Source of the DNA: Chloroflexota bacterium
GTDB lineage: Bacteria > Chloroflexota > Anaerolineae > Anaerolineales > Villigracilaceae
DNA: 9,279 nt
NCBI GenBank assembly: GCA_021823555.1
Contig: JAKANW010000068.1
Coordinates: 1-9,279 of the forward strand
Reading direction: 5' to 3'
The notes under the pieces were generated by a model. The model was not told the DNA's origin. It searched no databases and saw only the letters and a list, made by a program, of their open reading frames with translations. A program made the translations under genes and the position numbers. This document shows positions 1 to 7,291 of this stretch, one piece after another (positions within the stretch are counted from its first letter, which is position 1; every line of letters starts with the position of its first letter).

Positions 1-57
1 ATATTGTGTGAGTTTCTCCATAATGAGAGCATTCATCGGGGCAGAAAAGTGTTGTGA

Positions 58-71
58 CTGTCAGGTGACAG
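58..71. promoter_or_regulatory. Perfect short palindrome upstream of the first lipoprotein gene
   Basis: CTGTCA-GG-TGACAG is a perfect 6-bp inverted repeat with a 2-base spacer, 67 bases before the ATG at 139. It sits where an operator could lie: weak -35-like (TTGTGA, 52-57) and -10-like (TGGAAT at 75-80, or TATATA at 105-110) stretches surround it. No known operator consensus is recognised, and the promoter assignment is a guess. Confidence 0.25.
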
Positions 72-138
72 CAATGGAATGGACCAAGTTTAAATGGTAC
101 GCTTTATATACGCTGAAATATGAATGGAAGGAGGAAAG

Positions 139-867
139 ATGAAGATCCATGTCTGGTTCGCCTGCTTGACGCTTGCCAGCGCGCTGGCAGCTTGCAGCCT
201 GCAAACGGACGCTCCGCTCACACCGACCCCCACGCCTGCGCCCACCCTAACGCCAAGCCCCTCCGCCCCTCCGCCACGCTCCACCGAAACGCCTTCCCCC
301 ACGCCGAGGCCCCAGGCCGCGTTCGCCATCGCCAAAGAACAGCCGGTCAACTGCCGCTACGGACCGGGGACGGTGTATGCCGTGGTCGGTGGGTTGCAGC
401 CGGAGCAGTTCACACAGATCGCCGGCCGCAACGAGGCTGGCACCTGGTGGTATGTCAACGACCCCGGCAACCCGGGCGGGTTCTGCTGGGTGGCTGCCGC
501 CGCCGTCAATACGGAAGGGGGAACGGACTCCCTGCCAGAGATGGACGCGCCTCCCATAACGGCGACCAAACTGGCAGTGCGGGTCGAACCGCAGCGGGTC
601 ACCGTCGCCTGCAATAACTTTCCGCAGTTCGTCAACTTCGCCGGCGAGATCACCACAAACGGCCCGACTCTTGTCACCTGGCATTGGGAGATCAATACAG
701 GCGCGGCGACGCAGGATCAAACTTTGATCTTCGAGCAGGCTGGAACCAAAAGCGTGCATGGGTCGTTTACTATTGACAGCGCCAACGATTATTGGGTGAA
801 GCTGGTTGTGACCACGCCAAACGAGATCGGCGAAATGGCGAATTTCTATGCCAATTGCACGCCGTAG
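139..867 (+). CDS. Secreted lipoprotein with bacterial SH3 domain and C-terminal Ig-like domain
   Basis: A predicted surface lipoprotein of 242 residues. The ATG at 139 is chosen over the in-frame ATG at 124 because AAGGAGG (128-134) lies just before it and because it starts the signal peptide directly. Residues 1-18 are a hydrophobic signal ending in the lipobox L-A-A-C, with Cys19 as the lipidation site. Residues 25-58 are a Pro/Thr/Ser-rich spacer. Residues ~62-123 are an SH3b domain (NCRYGPGTVY near 71-80, WWYVND, GGFCWV), a fold often used to bind cell wall or peptides. Residues ~146-240 look like an Ig-like beta sandwich (VTWHWEINTG, YWVKLVV) with Cys158 and Cys240 placed to form a disulfide. 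The ligand cannot be told from sequence. The gene ends 30 bases before pbpC on the same strand and in the same frame, so the two are probably co-transcribed and may act together at the wall. Confidence 0.85.
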   Translation: MKIHVWFACLTLASALAACSLQTDAPLTPTPTPAPTLTPSPSAPPPRSTETPSPTPRPQAAFAIAKEQPVNCRYGPGTVYAVVGGLQPEQFTQIAGRNEAGTWWYVNDPGNPGGFCWVAAAAVNTEGGTDSLPEMDAPPITATKLAVRVEPQRVTVACNNFPQFVNFAGEITTNGPTLVTWHWEINTGAATQDQTLIFEQAGTKSVHGSFTIDSANDYWVKLVVTTPNEIGEMANFYANCTP

Positions 868-897
868 GTCAATGCGCAGTCCGGCGGCGAATTTTTT

Positions 898-3375
898 ATG
901 AGACGTAAACTCCTCCACTATTTTCTTCTCTTCGCAGCCTTGCTCATTGCCGGGCTGGTTTACTATACCTTCAAGGATCTGCCGGACGTCAAGTCCATCT
1001 CCCAGCACCTGAACCAGACCAGCAGCCGCATCACGGATCGCAACGGGCAACTGCTCTATGATATCCTGCCCGAACAGGGCGGGCGTCACGCCGACCTGCC
1101 GCTCTCCGCCATTCCCGACTGCATGAAGAAGGCCACCATCGCCATCGAAGACCGCAACTTCTACCAGAACCCCGGCGTGGATATCGAAGGCATCCTGCGC
1201 GCCTTCTGGATCAACCTGACCGGCGGCGAGACGCTGGCGGGCGGCAGCACCATCACCCAGCAGGTGGCGCGTACCCTGTTACTTTCCGAGCAGGAACGCG
1301 GACAACGCACCTTGCGCCGGAAGCTGCGTGAAGCCCTGCTGGCCTGGGAATTAGCGCGCACTCTTTCAAAAGATGAAATCCTGGCGCTGTATTTGAACCA
1401 GACCTACTACGGCGGCTTCGCCTACGGCGTGGAGGCCGCCTCCCAAACTTATTTTGGCAAGCCCGCTAGTGAATTGTTCCTGCACGAGTGCGCCCTGTTG
1501 GCCGGGCTTCCCCAGGCGCCCAGTCTCTACGACCCGTTCACGGATCCCGAGGCCGCGCAGGCACGCCAGCGCGTGGTGCTGGGACTGATGGAAAAGGATG
1601 GCTTCATCACGCCCGAGGAGCAAGCCCAGGCCGAGCAAATCCCGCTGGCCTACAACCCCGCGCCCTACCCGATCAACGCGCCGCATTTCGTTTGGATCGT
1701 CAAATCGCAGATGGATAAACTGTTCGAGGACGGCACGCTTTCGCCTTCCCAGAGCCTGGTCGTGCGCACCACGCTGGACCTGAATTACCAGAGGATCGCC
1801 GAAGAGACCATTACCCAGCGTCTCGCCGCCTACAAAACCAAGGACGGCCAGCTCAACCGAAACGTCAACAACGCCGCGCTGGTGGCGCTCGATCCGAAGA
1901 CGGGCGAAGTGCTGGCCCTGGTCGGCAGCGCGGATTATTTCGACGCCAGCATCAACGGTTCGGTGGATATGGCCATCTCGCCGCGCCAATCCGGTTCCGC
2001 CTTCAAGCCATTTATCTACGCCCTGGCGCTTTCCCCCGACCAGCCTGCCCCCTTCACGGTTGCCACGCCCCTACTGGACGTGACCACCACCTTCATCACG
2101 CACGACGGCACGCCCTACATCCCCAAGGATTACGACAACCTGGAGCATGGCCCGGTGCCGGTGCGGGAGGCGCTGGCCTCATCCCTCAACATCCCCGCCG
2201 TGCTGACCCTCGATCACGTCGGCATGGCCAAGACCCTCGACCTGGCTGCCCGCCTCGGCATCCAATCGCTCGACCAGAACCCGGATCACTACGACCTGTC
2301 GTTGGCCCTCGGCGGCGGACAAATGTCCCTGCTGGAGCTGACCGACGCCTACGCCACGTTTGCCAATCACGGCTTGTATCCGGGTCGCACCTTTATCCTG
2401 GATGTGCGCGACTCGCAGGGAGACTTGCTTTACACACAAGAGAAGCCTGCCCAGCAGCAGATCTTCGACCCGCGCGTCGCCTGGCTGATCAGTGACATCC
2501 TCAGCGACGACCATGCCCGCAAGACCGGTTTTGGCCTGAACAGCACGCTCAAGCTTGACCGCACCGCGGCCGTCAAAACCGGCACCACCACCAACTTCCA
2601 CGACAACTGGACGATCGGCTACACCCCCGGTCTCGTGGTCGGCGTGTGGGTTGGCAACAGCAACTACGAAGCCATGCACAACGTCACCGGCCTGACCGGC
2701 GCGGCGCCCATCTGGCACAACTTCATGCGCACCGTCCTGCAAGGCTGGCCCGACCAGCCCTTCACCCGCCCCGATGGCCTGACCCGCCAGGCGGTCTGCA
2801 CACTCTCCGGCCTGCTGCCCACGCCCAATTGTCCACACACGGGGGAGGAATGGTTCATCGCCGGCACCGAGCCGACCCAGCCCGACAACATCTACAAACA
2901 GGTCTGGGTGGACGCAGCCACCGGCGGACTGGCAAACGACTCGACTCCCGCCTCGCGCCGCCAGCCGTTGATCGTGCTGGACCTGCCCGTCTCGGTCATC
3001 CCTTGGGCGCACACTCAGGGACTCCCGCTTCTGGCTGACCTTCAACCTTCCGCTCCTACCCAGGGGGAAGCTGCTTCCGTATCCCAGGCCCCGGCCCTGC
3101 TGATGGTTTCCCCCGCCGCCGACGCCACCTACCGCCTGGCCGCGGACTTCGACCCCGCCGCGCAGCAACTGCCCATCCAAGTCACTGCCAATCAACCCTT
3201 CGCCAGCATCTCGATTTTAGTGGACGGCAAGATCTTTATCCGGTTCACCGCCCCGCCCTACGAAACCTGGTGGCCGCTCACTCCCGGAGAACACAGCTTC
3301 TCGCTCGGAGGCGTCACCGTGGACGGGCAAACCCTCACAACCCAGCCGGTTCACATCACCGTTTTAAATCCGTAG
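898..3375 (+). CDS. pbpC: Penicillin-binding protein 1C-like bifunctional transglycosylase/transpeptidase
   Basis: An 825-residue class A PBP that polymerises lipid II into glycan strands and cross-links stem peptides outside the membrane. Residues ~7-24 are the membrane anchor. The GT51 domain spans ~45-220: E84 in EDRNFYQNPGVD (first catalytic Glu), GGSTITQQ at 115-122, RKLREA at 141-146 with E145 as the likely second catalytic Glu, then LAGLPQAPS. The transpeptidase domain spans ~320-610: nucleophile S367 in SAFK (367-370), SLN at 429-431, KTGTT at 560-564. The C-terminal part has GLLPTPNCP and EWFIAGTEP, typical of PBP1C, and a BiPBP_C-like beta domain at ~735-825. All catalytic motifs are intact. 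The ATG at 898 has no strong Shine-Dalgarno sequence, but it is the only start that keeps the anchor. Translation may be coupled to the lipoprotein gene 30 bases upstream. The call is firm for class A PBP and good for the 1C subtype. Confidence 0.95.
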   Translation: MRRKLLHYFLLFAALLIAGLVYYTFKDLPDVKSISQHLNQTSSRITDRNGQLLYDILPEQGGRHADLPLSAIPDCMKKATIAIEDRNFYQNPGVDIEGILRAFWINLTGGETLAGGSTITQQVARTLLLSEQERGQRTLRRKLREALLAWELARTLSKDEILALYLNQTYYGGFAYGVEAASQTYFGKPASELFLHECALLAGLPQAPSLYDPFTDPEAAQARQRVVLGLMEKDGFITPEEQAQAEQIPLAYNPAPYPINAPHFVWIVKSQMDKLFEDGTLSPSQSLVVRTTLDLNYQRIAEETITQRLAAYKTKDGQLNRNVNNAALVALDPKTGEVLALVGSADYFDASINGSVDMAISPRQSGSAFKPFIYALALSPDQPAPFTVATPLLDVTTTFITHDGTPYIPKDYDNLEHGPVPVREALASSLNIPAVLTLDHVGMAKTLDLAARLGIQSLDQNPDHYDLSLALGGGQMSLLELTDAYATFANHGLYPGRTFILDVRDSQGDLLYTQEKPAQQQIFDPRVAWLISDILSDDHARKTGFGLNSTLKLDRTAAVKTGTTTNFHDNWTIGYTPGLVVGVWVGNSNYEAMHNVTGLTGAAPIWHNFMRTVLQGWPDQPFTRPDGLTRQAVCTLSGLLPTPNCPHTGEEWFIAGTEPTQPDNIYKQVWVDAATGGLANDSTPASRRQPLIVLDLPVSVIPWAHTQGLPLLADLQPSAPTQGEAASVSQAPALLMVSPAADATYRLAADFDPAAQQLPIQVTANQPFASISILVDGKIFIRFTAPPYETWWPLTPGEHSFSLGGVTVDGQTLTTQPVHITVLNP

Positions 3376-3404
3376 AGCGGGATGTACACTGACCCCCTCC
3401 CTAC

Positions 3405-3437
3405 CCTCTCCCAATTGGAGTACACAATTGGGGGAGG
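3405..3437 (+). terminator. Hairpin downstream of pbpC, candidate terminator
   Basis: CCTCTCCCAATTG (3405-3417) pairs with CAATTGGGGGAGG (3425-3437) over 13 bases with one G-U pair and a 7-base loop, starting 30 bases after the pbpC stop. The following bases (CATAATTTTA) are AT-rich but not a clean T-run, so termination efficiency is uncertain. The CCCTCTCCCAATTGGGAGAGGG pattern recurs widely as an interspersed palindrome, so it may be a repeat serving as a terminator. Confidence 0.6.
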
Positions 3438-3732
3438 CATAATTTTACATTGGGTAGAAAATAAGGTTTTCATCCATAATCTACATTCTCCTCCTCCCAT
3501 TCGTGTACGTCTGAGGTTGCCCTGGAAAAGTAGACACGAAAAATGTCCATATCCAGTAGACTAGCTGTTGCCGATTCGGGTGGTCACGGAGCAGTTTGGA
3601 AAGCCTGTTGGTTTGCTCAATCCGCAAAGAGACCCAAGCGTGGCGCTGATGCCGCACGTCATGTTCGTCAAGAACATCCGCAAGAATGTTCTTAAAAACA
3701 GCCAATTTCTGCCCACGCTTACCGATGACTTC
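3438..3732. other. Gene-free spacer, no gene recognised
   Basis: This is AT-richer than the flanking coding DNA. Open frames exist on both strands (for example 3568-3777 on + and 3481-3930 on -), but neither has a recognisable domain, a convincing ribosome binding site or gene-like composition at both ends. A short hairpin lies at 3670-3693 (AAGAACAT / ATGTTCTT). The stretch 3560-3720 could be a decayed gene fragment, but I cannot assign it. Confidence 0.4.
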
Positions 3733-3879
3733 ACTGCAAAAAGGGTCTCGTCCACGAAGGACACGAAAAAACACTAATTTTTTTGAAAACCTGCTTCCTA
3801 AAACTGTAATTTCGAGAACAAAAAATTCAAAAATCTTCGTGGACTTCGTGCCCTTCGTGGAAAACAGGCTTTTTGCAGT
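3733..3879. repeat. 147-bp element with terminal inverted repeats (MITE-like)
   Basis: ACTGCAAAAAG (3733-3743) is matched exactly in inverse by CTTTTTGCAGT (3869-3879). Nested inside, CCACGAAGG (3752-3760) is matched by CCTTCGTGG (3852-3860), and the right arm carries further TTCGTGG units. Weaker inverted similarity continues outside the 11-bp ends (CCGATGACTT against AGACTCACCGA). The interior is very AT-rich and has no gene. CCACGAAGG(G/A)CACGAA is a widely dispersed palindromic repeat motif. It could be a non-autonomous mobile element or a structured spacer. No flanking target duplication was evident. Confidence 0.6.
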
Positions 3880-3981
3880 AGACTCACCGATAGTAATGGA
3901 ACGTTTTCCAAGCCCAACGCTTGGTAACACACTCTAGTTGACGACTGCCATCACAATCACCTCGCAGGTGACTGTTTATTA

Positions 3982-4035
3982 AGAACCCGGAAGTCTCCGC
4001 CCCTTCGGGGTGCTTCGCGAAGACTTCCGAGTTCT
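3982..4035 (-). terminator. Long hairpin downstream of norB, candidate bidirectional terminator
   Basis: AGAACCCGGAAGTCT (3982-3996) pairs with AGACTTCCGAGTTCT (4021-4035): 15 bases with one mismatch. An inner CCCC-TTC-GGGG hairpin sits in the loop. It lies 15 bases beyond the norB stop, in the gap between convergent genes. On the norB strand the stem is followed by TAATAAAC rather than a U-tract, so it could also be an interspersed palindrome. A second small stem, TCACCT-CGC-AGGTGA (3957-3971), follows. Confidence 0.6.
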
Positions 4036-4050
4036 GTTATAGCCAAGCAG

Positions 4051-6345
4051 TCATGCTATCGCGGGTCTCTTCCGTATCGTCAGATACGTCAACAGCGCCG
4101 CGACGACGATGGGCAGGACGCCCGCAATTCCAAAGATCAAATCAGGCACGATGCGGATCCATTCGATGAACTTGATCAGACTGCCGCCGAGGAAAGCCTG
4201 ACTGCGCGCATGCCAGTAGCCGTTGTTGAGGGCATCGGTCATTTGCAACACGCCGCCGGGAAAGAGCGTGATCAGCACCATCAACAACAAACCGATGTTG
4301 AGGCCCCAGAAGCCGACGCGGATGTACTTCTCGATGTTCGTCCATTGTTTGTCGTTGAGCACTTGCCGTAGTGCAAAGGTCAGCAGCGCCAGGCCGAGCA
4401 TCCCGAAGACACCCATCAACGCGGCGTGACCATGATTGGGCGTGAGCATGGTGCCGACTTCGTAGTAACTGACGATCGGCGTATTGATCAGGAAGCCGAA
4501 CACACCCGCGCCGACGAAGTTCCAGAAGCCGACCGCGATCAGGAAGTAGAACGCCCATTTGTGCGGCATGGCGACTTCCTTGCCGCACACCTCGCACTTG
4601 CCGCGCGTCAACTTGATGAAGTCCCAGGCGTCGAGCGTCAGCAGGGTCAACGGGACAACCTCGAGGGCGGAGAACATTGCGCCGAGAGCCATAGCAATGT
4701 TCGATTGACCCGTCCAGTACCAGTGATGTCCCGTGCCGATGATGCCGCTGCCGAGGAACAGGATCGCGTCGAGGTAAATGACGCGGACGGCAGTCTTGCG
4801 CGAGACGATGCCGAGCAGGAAGTAGAGAATCGCCACCATCACCGTCGCGAACAGTTCGAAGAATCCCTCCACCCACAGGTGGATGATCCAGAAACGCCAC
4901 GTGTCCACGATGGTGTAATTGGTGGTGCTGGTGAAGAACAGGGCAGGCAGGTAAAAGATGGGGATGCCGATGGCCGCGATCATGAAGAGCGAGGCCATCT
5001 CGTTGCGTTCGGGATTCTCACGTGCCGAGGAAATCGCGCGGATCAACAGGAACAGCCAGAAGACGAGTCCGACCGCCAGCAGGATTTGCCAGAAACGTCC
5101 GAGGTCAAGGAACTCCCAGCCCTGATTCCCAATCCAGAACCACAAGTCCCCGAGTTTGTTGTTGATGCCAAACCACTCACCGAGCAGGCTCCCGCCCACG
5201 ACGATGATCAACGCCGCAAACAGGACGTTCACGCCTGCTGACTGACCTTTGGGTTCTTTCCCGCTGAGGGCGGGCGCGAGGAACAACGCGCCTCCGACAA
5301 AGGCTGTCGCGATCCAGAAGATAGCCAGTTGCAAATGCCACGTACGGACAAGATTACTCGGAAAGATTCGCGAGAGATCGAGGCCGTAAAATGAAGCGGG
5401 GTCGGCACGATAATGTGCGACTAAGGCTCCTAACGCGCCTTGCGCTAACACCAACAACGCGACGATCAAAAAGTATTTGATCACACCGCGCTGACTGGGC
5501 GTCGCAATGCCTGTCTCCATCGGCTTTGGATGAATGTGGCCTTCCTCTCCAGCCTTCCAGCCGAGGAAGTTCCAGCGCCCAAAGACGAATAGCACCAGCG
5601 CGATCCCGCCCAGCAAGGCGACCAGGCTCAACGCGCTCCACACCAGCGCGTCGGTCGTGGCGACGTTACCCACCAGCGGGTCATACGGGAAATTGTTGGT
5701 GTATGAGTACGGCTTGTCGGGGCGGTCTGCGACTGAAGCCCAGGCCGTCCACGCGAAGAAGGCCGTCAGTTGGCGCAACTCCTGCGGGTCGCTAATCAGT
5801 GCGGTCTGTAATCCGGCGTTATTCGTTGGCTTGGAGAAGTAGGCTGTCCATTTCGCAATCTGATTCTGGAATGAGGACGCTTCGATATCGGTGAAGACCA
5901 GAGTCTTGTCGGCTGGATTGTAGCGATTCTGCTTCAGCAGGCTTGCCGCCTGCGCCTCCACCGCGGACCGTTCGGCAGGCGCGAGCGCATCAGGCGTTTT
6001 TCTGTAGGACTGGCTTGCCAGCGCCGCCGACGTGTCCAAGCCGAGGGTGTGCAGATACTCCGCTGAAAAGTCAGGACCGAGATACGCGCCGTGTCCCCAG
6101 ATTGTGCCGTTCTCCATCAAGCCATATTTCAGAAAGACTTCCTGCCCCGCGCGGATATCATTGCCGGTGAAAATGGTCGCTCCGTTCACGTCGACAACTT
6201 GATCGGGAATAGGCGGCGCGACTTGATACGCGCTGACTGTCACTCCAATCAGCACCGAGAAGCCGACGATCATGGCGATGAGAACGCCAACACGCCACCA
6301 GGGCGAAACAGATGAGAAACTTGCGGTTGCAGTAGTAGTGGTCAT
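4051..6345 (-). CDS. norB: Quinol-dependent nitric oxide reductase (qNOR), single-subunit
   Basis: A 764-residue integral membrane enzyme of the heme-copper oxidase superfamily that reduces two NO to N2O using electrons from quinol. Residues ~18-40 form the first membrane helix. Residues ~41-225 are the NorC-like extracytoplasmic domain (GQEVFLKYGLMENG, IWGHGAYLGPDF), which has no CxxCH heme c site, as expected for qNOR rather than cytochrome-dependent cNOR. The catalytic helices follow. H337 (WHLQLAIFW) and H640 fit the low-spin heme, H638 (NHGH, 637-640) the high-spin heme, and H489, H540 and H541 plus E493 (HLWVEGFFE, GTGHHWYW) the FeB site. E497 is also present. Length matches the family. 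The ATG at 6345 follows AGGAG (complement of 6353-6357) at good spacing. A CxxC pair (C584, C587) sits in a loop between helices. No nor accessory gene is adjacent, and the leader is almost entirely repeat A. Confidence 0.96.
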   Translation of the reverse strand: MTTTTATASFSSVSPWWRVGVLIAMIVGFSVLIGVTVSAYQVAPPIPDQVVDVNGATIFTGNDIRAGQEVFLKYGLMENGTIWGHGAYLGPDFSAEYLHTLGLDTSAALASQSYRKTPDALAPAERSAVEAQAASLLKQNRYNPADKTLVFTDIEASSFQNQIAKWTAYFSKPTNNAGLQTALISDPQELRQLTAFFAWTAWASVADRPDKPYSYTNNFPYDPLVGNVATTDALVWSALSLVALLGGIALVLFVFGRWNFLGWKAGEEGHIHPKPMETGIATPSQRGVIKYFLIVALLVLAQGALGALVAHYRADPASFYGLDLSRIFPSNLVRTWHLQLAIFWIATAFVGGALFLAPALSGKEPKGQSAGVNVLFAALIIVVGGSLLGEWFGINNKLGDLWFWIGNQGWEFLDLGRFWQILLAVGLVFWLFLLIRAISSARENPERNEMASLFMIAAIGIPIFYLPALFFTSTTNYTIVDTWRFWIIHLWVEGFFELFATVMVAILYFLLGIVSRKTAVRVIYLDAILFLGSGIIGTGHHWYWTGQSNIAMALGAMFSALEVVPLTLLTLDAWDFIKLTRGKCEVCGKEVAMPHKWAFYFLIAVGFWNFVGAGVFGFLINTPIVSYYEVGTMLTPNHGHAALMGVFGMLGLALLTFALRQVLNDKQWTNIEKYIRVGFWGLNIGLLLMVLITLFPGGVLQMTDALNNGYWHARSQAFLGGSLIKFIEWIRIVPDLIFGIAGVLPIVVAALLTYLTIRKRPAIA

Positions 6346-6367
6346 TTCTTTTCTCCTGTTGGATTCA

Positions 6368-6498
6368 GTTATTGCGAGTGAAGCGAAGCAATCTCCTCGT
6401 TCGAGAAGGGGATTGCTTCGAGCGGCGTCCTTCGACTGCGCTGCGCTCCGCTCACATCGTCCCGATGTCCTTCGGGAGGACGCTGCTCTCGCAACGAC
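6368..6498. repeat. Modular palindromic repeat, copy A
   Basis: The ends are GTTATTGCGAG (6368-6378) and CTCGCAACGAC (6488-6498), imperfect inverted copies (9 of 11) of GTCATTGCGAG. The first internal hairpin has perfect arms CGAAGCAATC (6384-6393) and GATTGCTTCG (6411-6420). A second hairpin has arms GCGTCCT (6425-6431) and AGGACGC (6477-6483) and contains the CTTCGACTGCGCTGCGCTCC-type sequence common in dispersed repeats. It lies between the CDF 3' end and norB, 22 bases from the norB start. Copy B (7562-7750) shares the ends and the first hairpin but not the second. Confidence 0.8.
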
Positions 6499-6504
6499 AG
6501 ATGA

Positions 6505-6649
6505 TTAGGATTTGGATTTTTTCTGCGCCTCCACATGGATGACACAATAGTCGTCCTTGTTTTCCGTATGAATGCGGTGCATCACTCCGTTGGCAATTTG
6601 CTCTGCCTCTTCAATGGACGCGCCTCCGGCGACCTCGATGTGCAGTCCC
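6505..6649 (-). pseudogene. 3' end of a cation diffusion facilitator (CDF) transporter gene, copy 1
   Basis: The minus strand encodes about 48 residues, beginning GLHIEVAGGASIEEAEQIA and ending CVIHVEAQKKSKS before TAA at 6505. This is the cytoplasmic C-terminal dimerisation domain of CDF metal/proton antiporters: HIEV, then a helix, then RIH and CVIHVE. It has no membrane part and no start of its own. An in-frame ATG at 6699 exists, but the residues it adds are only an overlap with the end of the lipoprotein gene in another frame. Together with 7292-7543 it looks like the two ends of one CDF gene whose middle (roughly 170 codons by family length) has been replaced. It is unlikely to be functional. 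Confidence 0.8.
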
Positions 6650-6656
6650 GCTATTA

Positions 6657-7223
6657 TTATTTCTGTTGAGCCGTCCAACTTGCAGGCCCAACCGTACACA
6701 AAGGCACGAACACTGTAGGCGGCAGGCCGCCGCCCTCACCAAGCCTGACTTTTATTGTGCCGCTGGCAGTAGTCGGCGTATCGAATTTTCCCTGGACGGT
6801 CAAGATTCCCAATCCGATCTCAAACCCATCCGAAGTAATAGGTCCATTTGCAGTCGTGATTGTAAAAATATCGGCCCCACCCTGCGATTTGAGCGTCCCG
6901 CCTTGGGCGCATTTCGCGGATGCAAGAATTGTGTACCCGACTCCGTTGACCGTCTTCCCGTTGTCAGAAATCATCAATGTAATTTTTCCACCCTCGAATG
7001 CGCCCTCGAAGGTAGCGCCGCCAGGGGGGAACACAGGAGTCGCTGTCGGCAGCGGCGTATTCGTCGGTAGTGGGGTATTCGTTGGCACAGGCGTATCAGT
7101 AGGTGGAGGGGTGGGTGATGAAAGCGGCGTTGATGTTGGCTCAGGAGTCGCGGGCGCCCCGCACCCCACAACCAAAACAAAGACGAGGACAAAGATCATC
7201 CTCAAGCAAATGTACTTATTCAT
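6657..7223 (-). CDS. Secreted lipoprotein with Pro/Thr linker and C-terminal beta domain
   Basis: A predicted lipoprotein of 188 residues. The ATG at 7223 is preceded by AAAGGAG (complement of 7232-7238) at 8 bases, and is preferred over the ATG at 7259 because it starts the signal peptide. Residues 1-20 are the hydrophobic signal and V-V-G-C21 is the lipobox. Residues 24-66 are a Pro/Thr repeat (TPLPTNTPLPT). Residues ~68-186 are a Gly-rich, beta-type domain (FEGAFEGGKITLMIS, ending PASWTAQ) with C95 and C176 possibly paired. I do not recognise a named family, and its ligand is unknown. It resembles the first lipoprotein in design but not in domain content. The frame ends in three consecutive stops (TAA TAA TAG). 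The gene sits inside a broken CDF gene and carries its own likely promoter, so it appears to have arrived as a unit. Confidence 0.8.
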   Translation of the reverse strand: MNKYICLRMIFVLVFVLVVGCGAPATPEPTSTPLSSPTPPPTDTPVPTNTPLPTNTPLPTATPVFPPGGATFEGAFEGGKITLMISDNGKTVNGVGYTILASAKCAQGGTLKSQGGADIFTITTANGPITSDGFEIGLGILTVQGKFDTPTTASGTIKVRLGEGGGLPPTVFVPLCTVGPASWTAQQK

Positions 7224-7271
7224 TTGCTTCACTCCTTTCAGGCAAATGATCGAAAACATCGCCGCAAAACA

Positions 7272-7277
7272 ATTATA
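7272..7277 (-). promoter_or_regulatory. Perfect -10 box (TATAAT) for the inserted lipoprotein gene
   Basis: The minus strand reads TATAAT, 48 bases upstream of the lipoprotein ATG at 7223. No good -35 is seen at 17 bases, where the hexamer is GTAGCC. It lies just inside the junction with the CDF 5' fragment, which fits the lipoprotein gene carrying its own promoter. Confidence 0.45.
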
Positions 7278-7291
7278 GAAGGGTTGGGACT

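Noticed and set aside
247..1089. 280-codon open frame on the minus strand across the lipoprotein/pbpC junction
   Set aside because: It is antisense to two well-supported genes and shows only Gly/Arg-rich low-complexity sequence with no recognisable motif.
2179..3195. Long open frame (338 codons) on the minus strand
   Set aside because: It lies antisense to the transpeptidase and C-terminal part of pbpC, whose motifs are unambiguous. It is Gly/Val/Arg-rich, as expected from the complement of GC-rich coding DNA, and has no domain.
3481..3930. 149-codon open frame on the minus strand in the convergent spacer
   Set aside because: Much of it translates the inverted repeat at 3733-3879, giving STKGTKSTK-like peptides. 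There is no clear ribosome binding site or domain.
4426..5241. 271-codon open frame on the plus strand
   Set aside because: It is fully antisense to the heme- and FeB-ligand region of norB. Its Asp/Glu/Arg-rich composition is a shadow of that gene.
6505..6699. Independent 64-residue gene starting at 6699
   Set aside because: Its first ~15 residues only overlap the end of the lipoprotein gene in another frame. The rest is the tail of a CDF transporter, so it is a remnant and not a separate gene.
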